NCBI RefSeq assembly: GCF_030052815.1
Contig: NC_079505.1
Coordinates: 29,512,992-29,576,991, forward strand
Source of the DNA: Hevea brasiliensis
Lineage: Eukaryota > Streptophyta > Magnoliopsida > Malpighiales > Euphorbiaceae
Reading direction: 5' to 3'
Length of the DNA: 64,000 bases
A model generated the notes under the pieces. The model had not been told where the DNA came from, made no database searches, and saw only the letters and a list, made by a program, of their open reading frames with translations. The position numbers and the translations under genes are program-made. Positions 1-11,818 of this stretch are shown here, one piece after another (position 1 is the first letter of the stretch; the number at the start of each line of letters is the position of its first letter).

Positions 1-2398
1 CAAGAAAACCAGCCGAATCTTCCTCAACTCCTCCCTCCATTGATGTTCACTCCAAACCTTCAATTTCCTCTTCAATTCACCCTAAAACCCTAGAAACCCT
101 TCACTAAAATTTGCCCTAGCACCTTGCTAAAGCTTTTGGCAGCCAAGAAGGAGAAAGAAAGTGAGGTTTAAGGGCTTGGAAAATTCTGCCACTTGAGGTT
201 AGTGCACTTATATCCATTAAACTCTTTATTTTCATAGTTTGGGACTTGAAACTTAGTGAGAATTGTGGTTTAAATGAACATAAACCTATGTGTTTGAGCT
301 TGTGAATTTTGGCAGCCCTAGCTATGGAATAGGAGGAAGTGTTTTTGATGAGCTTAAAGTGAATTAGAAACCATGTTTGAAGTTTATAAACATAAGAATG
401 GTGAATTAATAGCTAACTAAGGTAAAGTGTAGAAATCATGACTTTGAACTAGGGTTTTTGGAGTAAAATGTGAACTTGGCCTATGCAATTGTTAAAGAAC
501 CTTTTAATGGTCAATTAGTGACCATTTTAGGTAATTTGACTAACAAATAGACTGAAAAATGAGGTTGCAAAGTGAGGTTGCAGGCTGCCCTAGGACAGCA
601 GCATAGGGACTGAAAATTCAGTCCATTTGCACTGCCATAACTTGGGCTGTGTTAGTCCAATTGGTGTTTGGCCAATTGAACATGAAACTAGGCTTATAAT
701 GGCACATTTTTGCTGAAGAAACCATGCCCAAAAGACCAAAGCAAGAGGACCAAAACTTGGCCCCAATCCGGACACCCTGCACTGATTCTGCAGAATTGAC
801 CAAATGAACAGTAACTGTTCATTTGGCCATAACTCACTGTAGATTTGGTCAATTGACCTGAAAGTTTTACAGCAATAAGTTAAGACATAGACAAACAACT
901 TTCATGAAGGAACCTACCCCAAATTATGGCCAGAACCTAACCCAAATGGTAGTGGAAGTTACTATTCCTGTTACTGTAGATATGGTATTTTCTGCAGAAT
1001 GGGAATCCGGCCAGCTGTGGTTTTTAGACCATATCTGGAGCTACAAAACTCCAAATGGAGTGATTCAAAAAAAGAAATTCAACTAGACAAAATAAGGAAC
1101 AACTTTCATGTTTTACATTTCTTCAAATTCCCACAGTAACAGTGTCCAATGGAACAGTGAATTTGACTCACCAAAACTGAAAATTCTGCTTGTGTGGGTT
1201 TACACTTTGAAATGGTATTAACACTTAATGCCAACAAGTTTTAAACACCAAATGTGGTATGTTGGGAGTGCCAAAGTCAATGTACATATTTTCTATCCAA
1301 AAGTCAACATTTTTGTTGACCAATGAGGTGAATAGTAACACCAAAACATGAAATTCACAAATTGAAGAATTTAAAAGTTTCAAATGCCCTAGTATACCTA
1401 ACAAGATTGGTTTGGATAGTTTGGCATGCCAATAGGGTTCAGTTAGTAATCGCACATGGCAATATGCCATTCTGCGTGATTTCATGGCTTTTAGCCATTC
1501 GACTTTGTATTGAGACTTGGCCTTGTGCTCGATATTATTCTGACTTGTTAGCTCTATTGCACACCGAGATGCATATGTGACCGATGGTGTGACGGCCCGA
1601 GGTACTAGGTACCCAAAGGCGCCATTTACGTTATCCAGTCCAGTCGTCTAGTGTAGGTTACTTGGGGCAACCAAATGAATAAAAGTGAACAACATTAATG
1701 AAATCACGAATGTACCAATACCAAACAAAGAAAGCATACACATTCCATACACATTTAATTTCTTGCTATTTTCTTCTATTATATTATTGCACCACTAAGC
1801 ATCATTGCTTAGCGTTGCTTTTGCCACGCCAGAGGTACCGGAGATCCCGATCGTGAGCCCATGAGACCACGCATCGGTGAGTCCGTCCTGCAGCTTTCGG
1901 TGTCCTTGTCACCTCAACTTGCAGTTGCATTGGTAGGACACTAGGTGTCATTTTGGCATTCTGTAATTAATTTTGATTTTCTCATATGTATTTGGATCTA
2001 TGTAATGTATTTTGATGTTTATGTAAATAATGAAAGTTATGGTTATAAATGCAAAACTTGAGCATTTATTTATTGTTTGTATATGAGGAATGAATGATTG
2101 AAAAATGTTGAGAATTTGATAAATGGAGTTGAGATGATGGAATATGAATATAGGAAGTGTTTTTCACAGGTTCCGAAGAACTGGTTTCTCCATTTTTAGC
2201 CGGTACTCAGCCGGATTTTCTATAAAATTTTCGGAACCTCAAATAAATTATAATTTCACTAATGACTTAAATAAAACATATTTCACAAGCTATAATCAAA
2301 ATTATTGATGAAAATTTATTAAGGTATAATAGAGTGTGCCGGTACACCGTGTGACATAGCTTGCTCGGCTACACTGTAGACGGGTAAGGGGTGTCACA
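1..2398 (+). mobile_element. Tekay-type long LTR (family B), 3' portion, cut by window edge
   Basis: The reverse complement of this stretch matches the family-B LTRs at 17335..20486, 25343..28501, 30294..33395 and 58029..62216, so it is the same kind of LTR in the opposite orientation. It ends in GGGTAAGGGGTGTCACA at 2398, the reverse of the TGTGACACCCC start of the other copies. It includes the pyrimidine-rich leader (about 20..180), a splice-donor-like AG/GTTAGT at 197, and the hairpin at about 799..829. No primer binding site follows position 2398, so it is a solo LTR or a 3' LTR, not a 5' LTR. The left end and target duplication are outside the window. Confidence 0.8.
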
Positions 2399-3030
2399 TC
2401 CAAATTATCTTCTTATGCAAGAATTAGGTGAATTGCTTGATATAAGTCTCTGTGTGCATTTCATACTTAAGATTGCATTAATTTTAGATAGCTATAGCAA
2501 TTATATTTATAATCAATATCTAGCTCTTTGAGTTGAATGCTCACCCCTGTTCAATTTTTTTCTTAGGTGATAGATGTATGTTATTTTGAAGTTCACTTAC
2601 TTTTTTTCACATAGGTAAACTTAAATCATTGATGTATTAGCTATATTTAATTTTTTGTTATATCTAGAACTCCGCAGTAACTGTATTAGTTCCTCTTATG
2701 ATGTAAAAGTAACTTGTTAAACTTATTGTGTACATGGGACGTTGGACTTAAGGTGAGTTGAGCTCCTAATTGTGATATTGGATATAATTGTGGGTTGTGA
2801 GGGTGAGCTAAGCTCCCCAAATTGTGCATTTTATTATATTACTGGGTGGGTAAATCTCCCATTAGATTGTTCATTTTATAGCAAAACTCTGGCTGTTTGT
2901 TTTAATGCATTGGGCCCTTCATTTTGGGTTTAGTTGTTGAGTTGTAATTATGTAGGCTTGCTACGAGTTTCGGAGATCTTGTACTAACTTAAGTCCTAGT
3001 GTCGGTCCGATGCAAAAGTTAGATTGTGAC
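2399..3030 (+). other. Probable degraded LTR remnant
   Basis: No gene is visible. The right part reads like the end of a plant gypsy LTR: a CTTAAGTCCTAGTGTCGGTCC-like stretch followed by a TTGTGACA terminus near 3030. No partner LTR or coding region is seen, so this is a tentative reading. Confidence 0.35.
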
Positions 3031-4087
3031 AGGTAAATTCCTTTTTCTACTAAAATAAATTTAAAACTTATTCGAAAGAACCTTCTCATGCATTATTAAT
3101 GTTATTACCATTTAAACCATACAGCATCTTCAAATATCTTTTGTTCAGTGTATATATAAACATATGAAAATCAAATTATATTTATTAATTAACAATATAA
3201 ATACATCAAAATTTTTTTATTTTATTATTTAAATTATATTAATTAAAATAATAAAAACTATTAACATGTATAATTGTAAAAAAATGAAAAAATTATTCAT
3301 TTGGTTAACTTGTGACTTAGATAATTAATTGCATTAATAATTTATCTTATTAGTATGACAACTTGAATTATTGATATTTTTTAGTTTATAATTCTTTATA
3401 TAGTATAAAAGTTTCTCCATTTATTATGCTACTAATGTTTTTCTTGAGGGTATTGCACATTATTTTACTTGTTGTATAAACTTGTAATTTAAATTTTTAA
3501 TATATAATATTTATATATCATATAATATATGAAAATTCTATTAAAATTATAACACTGTAGATTTTTTAGAATGAATATAATATATTGTAATAATAACTCG
3601 TGAATAATTGATGTAGTTAGTACTAATAGGATTCCTCACACATATGAAATTTCTTTTAGAATAAATTTTTAGGATTAAAATTTAAATTTATATATTTCAT
3701 ATATTGTAATAAAGTAATAAATTTAAATAATTAATTAAAAATCAGCCTTTATAATATTTTCAGTTTCAATTCAAATTATATATATATATATTACAATTTA
3801 AAAAAATGAATTTATTATTTTTTTAGTTAATTATTTTTTATAATATGGATTTTTTTAAATAGATTTAAAAAAAATTAAAAAAAACATGAATTTTTATTTT
3901 AATCAACTCTTACAAAATATAATTTTAAATTAAGTAAAAGTTAAATATAGGTAGCTTAGTAATTTTAAATTTATAATAACACTAAAAATATCTAAATAAT
4001 AAAAATTATATAATTATAAATTATAAATAATATAAATAATGAAGTGTATTTTAGACAAATTCAATGTTTCTTTCCCTTTCAAAAAAA

Positions 4088-4153
<66 letters not shown>

Positions 4154-4500
4154 AAGTGAAAACTTACATTTTATTAATAAAAAATTAATGCTTTTGAAAA
4201 AAAATTTCTAAATATTTTTAATATAAAATAGTATTATTTGAAATATGAAATTTCAATTAAGAAATTTTAAAAGTTTTTTTAAAATTTATTATACGTTTAA
4301 ATTTAATTAGATTTTAAATAATTATTTATAAAATTTATTAAATTACTAATTACATAATTATTACTGAAATATACTTTCAAGATATTGTTAAACCCGTTCA
4401 ACTCTAATTAAATTGATCGCACCACTATGAGAAATCGTAGGATCTCAGAAGTTAGAACTAGTTACGCAAAACAGAATTTGATCCCATCCAATTACCCACC
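3031..4500. other. AT-rich intergenic region upstream of the glucosyltransferase
   Basis: Extremely AT-rich sequence with no ORF of interest; it holds a (TA)n tract at 4093..4147. The promoter of the downstream gene should lie here, but TATA-like strings are so frequent that no core promoter can be singled out. Confidence 0.6.
4093..4147. repeat. (TA)n microsatellite
   Basis: About 27 uninterrupted TA dinucleotides, roughly 350 bp upstream of the glucosyltransferase start codon. Confidence 0.95.
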
Positions 4501-5055
4501 ATGCCAGGAGACGAAAATGTCAAAAAACTCATTGCAGTGCTTGCATTTCCCTTCGCCACCCATGCATCTCCTCTCCTCAGTCTTGTTCAGAGGCTGTCGC
4601 CGGCGGTTCCTGAAGCAAGATTTATCTTCTTCAACACTGCAAAATCCAATAACGCCATTTTCCTAGAAGATGACAAGAGGTGGGATTCTATAAGGCCCTA
4701 CAATGTGTCTGATGGAACGCCTGAGAATTATGTGTCTTCAGGGTCACCCATGGAGCCCATTGAGAATTTTGCAAAGGCAACGCCGGAAAATTTCAGGACG
4801 GCCATGGAGACGGTGGTGGAAGAGACGGGAATGGGATTTAGTTGCATTATTACTGATGCATTTTATTGGTTTGCGGCGGATATGGCACAAGAATTGCAGG
4901 CCCCTTGGGTCGCATTTTGGACTGCTGGCCCTCGTTCAGTTCTCTTGCACCTTGATACCGATCTAATCAGGGGAATTTTGAAACTTAGTAGTGGTAAAGT
5001 TTTGCATTTTATTCATTTAATTTTTCTTTTTAATTTTTATATATGATGAGCCTAC

Positions 5056-5105
<50 letters not shown>

Positions 5106-7694
5106 GTTTACATTAAGAATGCAATTCGAAATATGAGTAATTAAGTGGTTTAAACTAAGAGAATTTTAAATAGATTCAGTCTTTTAAATTATTATTTATA
5201 TTTATTTATAATTATATATAATTAAAAATAAAAGTAAATCATAGGGAAAGAGTTAAGTAAAAAATTACCTATGTTTAATTACTCACCTTCAAAATTGCAG
5301 TAAATTGTTAGATTTCAACTTAATATATTTATCAGCGTAGAAATGAAAAAAATTAAGATTGCAACGAAATATTTTCAATTTTGAAATACTTTGGAACTCC
5401 ATGATAGAGTTTATTAACTGTATTTATGAGGGCAAGTCAAGAGTAGATATTGAAGCGAGAGAGGCAAAACAAAATTCCATAAGAAAGAGATTTTAAAGGA
5501 TGAAGAAAATGAAGAGATAAAATAAAATTTATTAAAATTTTTATTCTTAAAAGAAGGCGAAGATATATTTTCTCTAAGATAGGCTTAGAGAGAGATTATT
5601 AGGTGTACCTGATACATGCACTATCTCTTACATTCATGTGGAACTCATTCTTTATATTATAAGGATGTCTACTTTTTCTGTGAAAAAGGGAGCACTGCAC
5701 CGGGAGCATTCTATAATTTTCTGGGCTTAGATTTCACTAATGAGCATTCTATAGTTGTATTAATGCTGTGAGATCTTGAATTTGAGTCCTAACTGGAGCT
5801 AATTATAAAAAAGAAAAAAATTATTATTTGGATCCTTCATCTTAACGAAACTAATTACTTAATTTTTATATTTTAAAAAATACACTATTTAATTATATAT
5901 TTTACATCTATTAAATTGTTTAGTCTGATTATCAATTTTTTCATTACTCAATGTCAATCAAACTATTATTTAGTCCTTCTATTTTAGTGAAACTAATTAG
6001 TTAGTTTCTGTATTTTGAAAAACACATTAGTTAATCCATGTAATTTAGATTCTATCACTAATGAGTCCTATAATTACTTATTACACTTAAACTACCATAA
6101 TTATTTTCCCTTTCTTTTCTTACCGTCTCTTATTTCTTTCTTGGCATGTTTCTTCTCCTTTGCACCTATGCCCTTCTTCCCCTTATTCTCTTTTTTTTTT
6201 ATATAAAAAATAGTACAAGTTATCTTAATCAGTTCCCCTAGATTTCTAAGTAATCAAAGAAAATTATTTTATAATAGAAAAAATAAAAAAATGATGTCCA
6301 ATGAATTGAATGAAAATACTTTAATAATTTTTAAAAAATGTAATTTAAATTTAGTCTCCACATAACAAAATTTTCATTTTTATCCAAAAAAATATATGTT
6401 TTTCAAAATACAGTGTTTTTCAAAATACAAAGACCAATTAATTAGTTCGACTAAAATAGAGATTAAATAGTAGTATTTTTCAAAATATAAAGGTTCAATT
6501 AATTATTATTTTTTTAAATAGATAAATTAAATAGTAGTTTGATTAGTATTGACTAATAGAAAATTTAATGGAGGGACTAAATAGTTTAACAGAAATAAAA
6601 TATAAAAACTAAACAATGTATTTTTTTAAAAAAAAAGGAATTAAGTAGTTAATTTTGTTAAAATATAAAGATTAAATAATAATTTTCTCTCAAATAAAAA
6701 ACTTAGATCTTAGTTATGACATGGCCCTCCAGGCACAACAACGGTGATCAATACACACTGCATGACATATCTTGTCGTTAATTATGCTATCTAAATAACC
6801 ATTATTTCATGTATATGGTATATTCTTATGGTAGGAATCGATGGAAAAATGTTGGATTTTCTTCCTGGATTTTCTGGAATATGTGCTACCGACATACCTC
6901 CTGAAATAACCTGTGGAGACTTAAACTCGCCTATGCCAAGAATGTTGCATAAAATGGGGTTAATGCTACCAAAAGCAACTGCTGTGGCCATAAACTCATT
7001 TGAAGAAATAGATACTGCTATGGTGAATTTGACCAATTCAAGATTTAAGAAGTTTCTCAATATTGGTCCCCTGGTGTTGACATTGCCAGACCTGAAGATT
7101 TCTGATTCAGAAGGTTGCCTACAATGGTTGGACAAGCAGAAACAGGAGTCTGTGGCATATATTAGTTTTGGAAGTACAGTAATGCCTCCACCTCATGAGC
7201 TAGAAGCATTAGCAGAAGCACTGGAGACAAGTGGGTTTCATTTCATTTGGTCAATTAGAGGAAATCCAGAGGAGAAGTTGCCAAAAGGGTTCCTGGAAAG
7301 GACCAAGGACAAGGGAATTGTAGTTTCATGGGCACCACAGTTAAAGATCTTACAACATGAAGCAACTGGGGCCTTTATAACACATTGTGGATGGAACTCA
7401 GTATTGGAGAGTATTGTTGGTGGTGTGCCAATGATCTGCAGAGCATTCTTTGGGGATCAACGTCTGAACATGAGGACAATAGAAAATGTATGGGGGGTTG
7501 GTACAGGAATTGGAGATGGAGAGATCACTAAGGATGGTGCAATGAAAGCATTAGAACTTGTTTTATCAAGTGAAGAAGGGCAATACATGAGACAGAAACT
7601 TGAAGACATCAGAAAACTAGCTTTTGATGCTGTGCAATCTCATGGTAGCTCTACTGCAAATTTCGAAACATTGACAGCAGTCATCACCAAGTAA
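4501..7694 (+). CDS. UGT78: UDP-glucose:flavonoid/anthocyanidin 3-O-glucosyltransferase-like (UGT78 family), two exons
   Basis: Joined exons 4501..4993 and 6835..7694 give 450 aa, the usual length for this family. The splice sites are GT at 4994 and AG at 6834; the intron is phase 1 and the split Gly codon (residue 165) restores the frame exactly. Seen: N-terminal AVLAFPFATH with the catalytic His at residue 21, TDAFYWFAADMA with the partner Asp at 119, FWTAGP with Thr141, and a PSPG box of exactly 44 residues (330..373), from WAPQ through HCGWNS to FFGDQ, ending in the Gln typical of UDP-glucose users. Family knowledge: these cytosolic GT1 enzymes glucosylate the 3-OH of anthocyanidins or flavonols. 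No stop or frameshift interrupts it. Odd point: Ala368 replaces the near-invariant Pro of the PSPG box (CRAFFGDQ). The start is the first ATG giving the family N-terminus. Acceptor specificity cannot be read from sequence; another flavonoid or phenolic is possible. Confidence 0.92.
5057..5105. repeat. (ATT)n microsatellite in intron
   Basis: About 16 uninterrupted ATT trinucleotides shortly after the donor site. Confidence 0.95.
5816..6687. mobile_element. Probable MITE with long terminal inverted repeats, inside the UGT intron
   Basis: The stretch 5816..6045 is imperfectly but clearly similar to the reverse complement of about 6405..6687: both contain, in order, a TTATTATTT start, a TTACTTAATT-like block, ATTGTTTAG, TCAAACTA, TATTTTAGT.GAACTAATTA and TGTATTTTGAAAAACAC. 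The non-repeated centre is AT-rich with a pyrimidine-rich part and no coding capacity. Total length about 870 bp. Exact ends and target duplication are unclear because the flanks are low-complexity. Confidence 0.65.
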
Positions 7695-9651
7695 TAATTC
7701 TAATAGCATTGAAATGCTGTTTTAGTTTCATTGTTCGATTATAATTATTGAATAATTCCATAAGGAAAAGGGTGTTATAATTTTCAGTTTACGTATGTTG
7801 AGGGATAATTACACTATGCAACTGCATTTGACATTTTAAACATTTTTTAGATTTTGTTTTATTTGAGCGTCCAACTGTAGTTTTGTTCATTTACATGAGT
7901 TTGAAACGCTTTATCATCAGTGCCTTTGGAGAAGTTTGATGAAATCAAATAAAAAATAAATATTGGCTGTATTTTTTTTTTTCCAATTTAGCTTCATATG
8001 ATATTCAATCTTGAAAATATATATTGAATTAAAACTCGTTAATAATGGATTATTTGCTGCTGATTATTTCAAGTTACCTATCAAATTATTATATATATCA
8101 TGATTTGAAGTTAATTTGCTGGTTATACATCATTTTAAGTGAAGAAGTTAAAACCTTTTTAAAAATTAATTTTTATTAATTTACTTTTTCATCAAATTTG
8201 TAGATTGATATCTTCAATTCAAGTAAATTAATTTTGAATTGGGTCATATAAGTTGTCGAATTTATCAATAATTTTTTTAAGTAATTTTGATTTTTATACA
8301 ATTTAAAATAAATTAAAATCATTCTAAATAAACCAGTTTAAATCGAACAAATTGATAGATCAAATTTTCTCACCTTTATTTGCGCTAAAGAAATAATAGG
8401 TTTTTTAGAAAGGAAAGATTATTAAAAAAAAAAAAAAAACAAAAGATTAATGGAATGAATCACTCCAGCTCTATCATGCAATAACCAAGGAAGAATTCCA
8501 CCTAGAGGTGGCTAGAGAACATGAGTACCCATAGGATAGGACTTGGCATGTGAAACAAGCTAATTTGACGAGAAGTTGACCTCTCTGTACACATGGAGGA
8601 CTTGAGCTTGGTGGAAACCACTCAACAACCGCCTGATGGTACTTACTAAAGACACATAGCTACCCATCGGACTCATAGAATGACTCAACAAGGGGTCACC
8701 AATGACACTAGGGAACAAGTCAATTTAAGATTGTCAAAACCCATAATAAGTCTAAGCCTATTAAAACATTACTTTATCCCTACTGATGCATAACCCAAAG
8801 CAACCCAATAACAACTATACTTCAGCATTCATCTATGACATTAAATCTCTCATTAAAAAACAATTCTAAATTTGAGCCTCAACATCCCATTCATGAATGC
8901 TAAAGTCTAGTTCAAACATTCATAACATAATGCATAACATAGTCCTTTAGAGTTGAAAGGAAGCCTAAATGTTATTCAATATTACACCTTACACAACTTA
9001 CCATAAAATTAAGCTAACCACAGTAAACTAAATATTTCCACTAACAGGAACCTTAAGTCATGCATTAAGAGTTTTCTAAGACACTGCAACTTGCTTGCCT
9101 CCTTGTTGGTACTTTTAATTCTTCAACCGGGGTTAGAAGAAAAGGGGTAAGCTTGGAAAAACTTAGTGAGAAAACTAACATTCCATTATTTTAATACACA
9201 TGAAATGTAGATGGCACATGGTTTTCAGTATACAAATAATTCACATAAGATAAACTTGTCACTAGTGACTTTTCAAAACCAATTGCCCGACTCATAAAGA
9301 TGCTCATTGGGACTTTGCTTTATCACATATCATTTACCAATATGCCTAGCTCATAAAGAAACTCCTCAAGACTTTCTCTTTTCATAGTAGTGTGCCAGGG
9401 GCTTATTAGGTCTCACCTGGTCTCACAATATCATATCAAGCATGAACATAGTATTTCTGTATCCATAGTGTGGCAAATCAGTGGGTCCTCTAACATCATT
9501 TAAGCATCAATAAGAATTTATGCATTTATGCAATATTTTTATGTTTTAGATACATACACCCTAAAATAACACGAAATGATGCATGAGAATAATCATAATG
9601 TATATGTGTTAGCAATTAAGTTTAGTATTGTTCAATATGGTAAGTTTACTC
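7695..9651. other. 3' flank of the UGT gene and degraded repeat DNA
   Basis: No coding region. The first 300 bp contain the probable 3' UTR, with a candidate AATAAA at 7955..7960. From about 8450 base composition changes and the sequence looks like old repeat (dispersed CTCACCTGGTCTCACA-type and TAACATAATGCATAACATAG-type runs), but no LTR boundaries or domains could be fixed. Confidence 0.4.
7955..7960 (+). terminator. Candidate polyadenylation signal
   Basis: AATAAA about 260 bp after the UGT stop codon. Plant poly(A) signals are loose, so this is only the best-looking match. Confidence 0.3.
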
Positions 9652-10410
9652 TGTAACATCCCAAGAATTACGAGCTCTGAATAGTACTATTTTTAGTCTG
9701 TGAATAGTATTATTCAAAGTCAACTCGAGGACTAAAAATGAGATGGAAATTAATTAAGATAAACAGAATAAAAAATGAAGTGACCATCGGATTATGGACT
9801 TAATTGGTATTATTGAAAAAGATGGAATATAACCCAATGAAGAGCATTTTGGTCAATTTACTTGAAGAGTTGACTTTTAACTGAAATGTCAATTAAATTA
9901 AGTGAGATTGATGTATTAGAATGGGATCTAATTAATTAAAAGAAGTATAAAAGTTTAATTGGGACTTAGAGGGAATTATAGAATTTTAATAATTATCACT
10001 AGAATTATGATTTTAATTAATTTGGATATTTTGTAAATAAGACAAAAATTAATTACTTAAGCAAAATATCTCATTTAAATACATCATCTACCATCATCAT
10101 TTTCATCTTCCTTTTTCTTCTTCTTGTGCCGTCCACTCTCTCCCTCTTTAAACCTCCATTAAAGCTCCTTTCCAAACTCTAAACCCTTAAATCCTCCCAT
10201 AATTTCCATAACAAATCAAGAGAAAATATTGAATTAAGCCTTGAATTGAAGAAAGCAAGCAAGAAATCAAAGGAATTTTGAAGAATTGTGTAGAAGGAAA
10301 GTTAGCCAATTGAGGTAAGTTGTGATTTGAGTTTACTTAGTTATGAATTTATAGAATTTAAGTTCAATTGTGGAGATTACTATGAAAATTGAGTGAAATC
10401 ATATATATTA
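9652..10410 (+). mobile_element. 5' fragment of a long gypsy-type LTR (family D)
   Basis: Begins TGTAACATCCCAAG, the same kind of start as the other LTRs here, and shows the same order of parts: AT-rich U3, a CT-rich leader (about 10100..10200), then a perfect splice-donor-like AG/GTAAGT at 10314/10315. It is cut off at 10410, where another LTR of the opposite orientation begins. Confidence 0.55.
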
Positions 10411-10560
10411 TGTAACACGCCTCACCCGTCTAGTATGTCTGTCTAGTAGGCTTGTGTTGTATGTCTGTCTAGTATACGTCTGTCATGCTAGGCACAAGGC
10501 TAGTGGGCAGGCATAAAACCTGTAGATCAATCATATCAGACATATGTTGTCGATCAATAA

Positions 10561-10987
10561 TTATCCATGTAGGATTATTCATGTGGGCCTATCCATGTAG
10601 GCTTATTCATGTGGGCCTATCCATGTAGGCTTATCTATGTAAGCTTATTAATGTGGGCTTATTCATGTGGGCCTATCCATGTAGGATTATCTATGCAGGC
10701 TTGTTAGGATTATCTATGTAGGCTTGTTCATGTAGGCCTATCTATGTAGGCTTGTTCGTGTAGGCTAATCTATGTAGGCTTATTCGTGTAGGCCTATCTT
10801 TGTAGGCTTGTTCATGTAGGCCTATCTATGTAGGATTGTTCGTGTAGGCCTATCATGTAGGCTTGTTCGTGTAGGCCTATCTATGTAGGCTTGTTCGTGT
10901 AGGCCTATCTATGTAGCCATGTTTGTGTAGGCCTATCTATGTAGGCGTATTCATGTAGGCCTATCTATGTAGGCTTGTTCATGTAGG
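10561..10987. repeat. 28-bp minisatellite (14-bp half-unit), about 15 copies
   Basis: Head-to-tail imperfect repeats of a 28-bp unit made of two related 14-mers, TATCTATGTAGGCT and TGTTCGTGTAGGCC. Early units use ATCC and TTCATGTGGGCC variants; the centre is more uniform. Confidence 0.95.
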
Positions 10988-11034
10988 TAGTACTACTATC
11001 TGTATTTCCTAATTGGTATACCAATCGATCCAAC

Positions 11035-11057
11035 TATATATATATATATATATATAT
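11035..11057. repeat. (TA)n microsatellite
   Basis: About 11 TA units just after the minisatellite. Confidence 0.9.
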
Positions 11058-11100
11058 GCTTAGGCAATTAAGCATTATTAATTGTTTAACAAAAATCTTT

Positions 11101-11242
11101 ATGTCCATGTATTATGGGAAAGGTGGGTCTCACATTACTATTTCATGTAATTTAGCATGTAGTGATAATAGAATTTTCATGTCAATGTATAGTGAAAAAG
11201 TGGGTCCCACATACCTGTTTCATGTAATTTAGCATGTAGTGA
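11101..11242. repeat. Local direct duplication (~64-bp units, 78-bp period)
   Basis: Two copies, 11101..11164 and 11179..11242, share GTGGGTC(T/C)CACAT and TTTCATGTAATTTAGCATGT in the same order. Confidence 0.8.
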
Positions 11243-11803
11243 CTTATTAAGGATAAGTCAATAATTTATTTCAAGAACCTTTCTTTAGGTTCAATTTCAG
11301 TATCTTAATTTTTGCCAATCACTTTGAACAATTCATGGCTACTTTTTGGCCACACTTCCTCAATGGAAGTTGTTCCTCTATGTCTTGTCTTTATTTTTCT
11401 TTTTGAATCATGTCATTTGGATTTGTATAACTCAAGTTATGGTCAAATAACCATAACTAGGTCAATTCTAGATTTTGATTCCCTTACTAAGCAGTTTTGA
11501 TATTGTACTTTTCCAACTTTATTTGAGTAGGTTGCTGCCATATTTAGGTCTACTATTCTTCATAGGATATGTTGCCCTATGTCTTATGGTCACTCAAAAT
11601 TTTTTATTTTGATTTTTCAAGTCTTGTAGAATTATTTATAGTTAAATTATTGACCTAGACTCAAGTGTCTTGTAGTAACAGGATTTCAATTAGGTTAGCA
11701 GCTTTGACCCAATATTTAAGCTTCTTATATTCATAAGTTGAGGAAAATGTCTAAAAAAAGTTGAAGGTCTATTTCTTAGCTTTCCAGAATAGTATGGCTC
11801 ATT

Positions 11804-11808
11804 TTAAT
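11804..11808. repeat. Target-site duplication of A1, left copy
   Basis: TTAAT here and at 38662..38666, immediately outside the outer LTR ends of A1. Removing A1 and one copy joins the two halves of the host LTR in register with its inverted relative at 54700..54780. Confidence 0.88.
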
Positions 11809-11818
11809 TGTCACACCT
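11809..11818 (-). mobile_element. A1 left (3') LTR, terminal 10 bp
   Basis: TGTCACACCT, the outer LTR end, cut off from the rest by the insertion at 11819; the LTR resumes at 15812 (TACCCCTCTGTAAGG), matching the uninterrupted right LTR start at 34963. Confidence 0.88.

Larger units (their letters stand above)
4994..6834 (+). other. Intron of the UGT78-like gene
   Basis: GT..AG intron of 1841 bp, phase 1, between the N-terminal acceptor-binding part and the rest of the enzyme; UGT78-type genes commonly have a single intron near this point. The donor context is AGTG/GTAAAG and the acceptor TATGGTAG/GA. It contains an ATT repeat and a probable MITE. Confidence 0.9.
10411..11803 (-). mobile_element. 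Older Tekay-like LTR (family C), left part, interrupted by element A1
   Basis: The reading TGTAACACGCCTCACCCGTCTA at 10411 is a diverged version of the family-B terminus, and a GGCACAAGGC..GCATAAAACC stretch follows as in other copies. The part 11430..11803 is the reverse complement of 54730..55149, and it continues after A1 at 38667. It contains the 28-bp minisatellite, a TA tract (11035..11057) and a duplicated block of about 64 bp (11101..11164 and 11179..11242). Confidence 0.6.

Noticed and set aside
590..898. An ORF of about 100 codons that recurs at 18890..19246, 26893..27249, 31835..32107 and 60649..60930
   Set aside because: It always lies antisense inside family-B LTRs, its length and frame vary between copies, and it runs through the hairpin and module repeats. 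It recurs because the LTR recurs; no domain is recognisable.
4427..4666. Overlapping ORFs in other frames of UGT exon 1 (4427..4666, 4703..4966)
   Set aside because: Shadows of the exon; only the 4501 frame has the UGT motifs and splices in frame to exon 2.
10561..10987. Regularly repeated 28-bp units resembling a CRISPR array
   Set aside because: Units are contiguous with no unique spacers, and the context is a plant LTR: a minisatellite.
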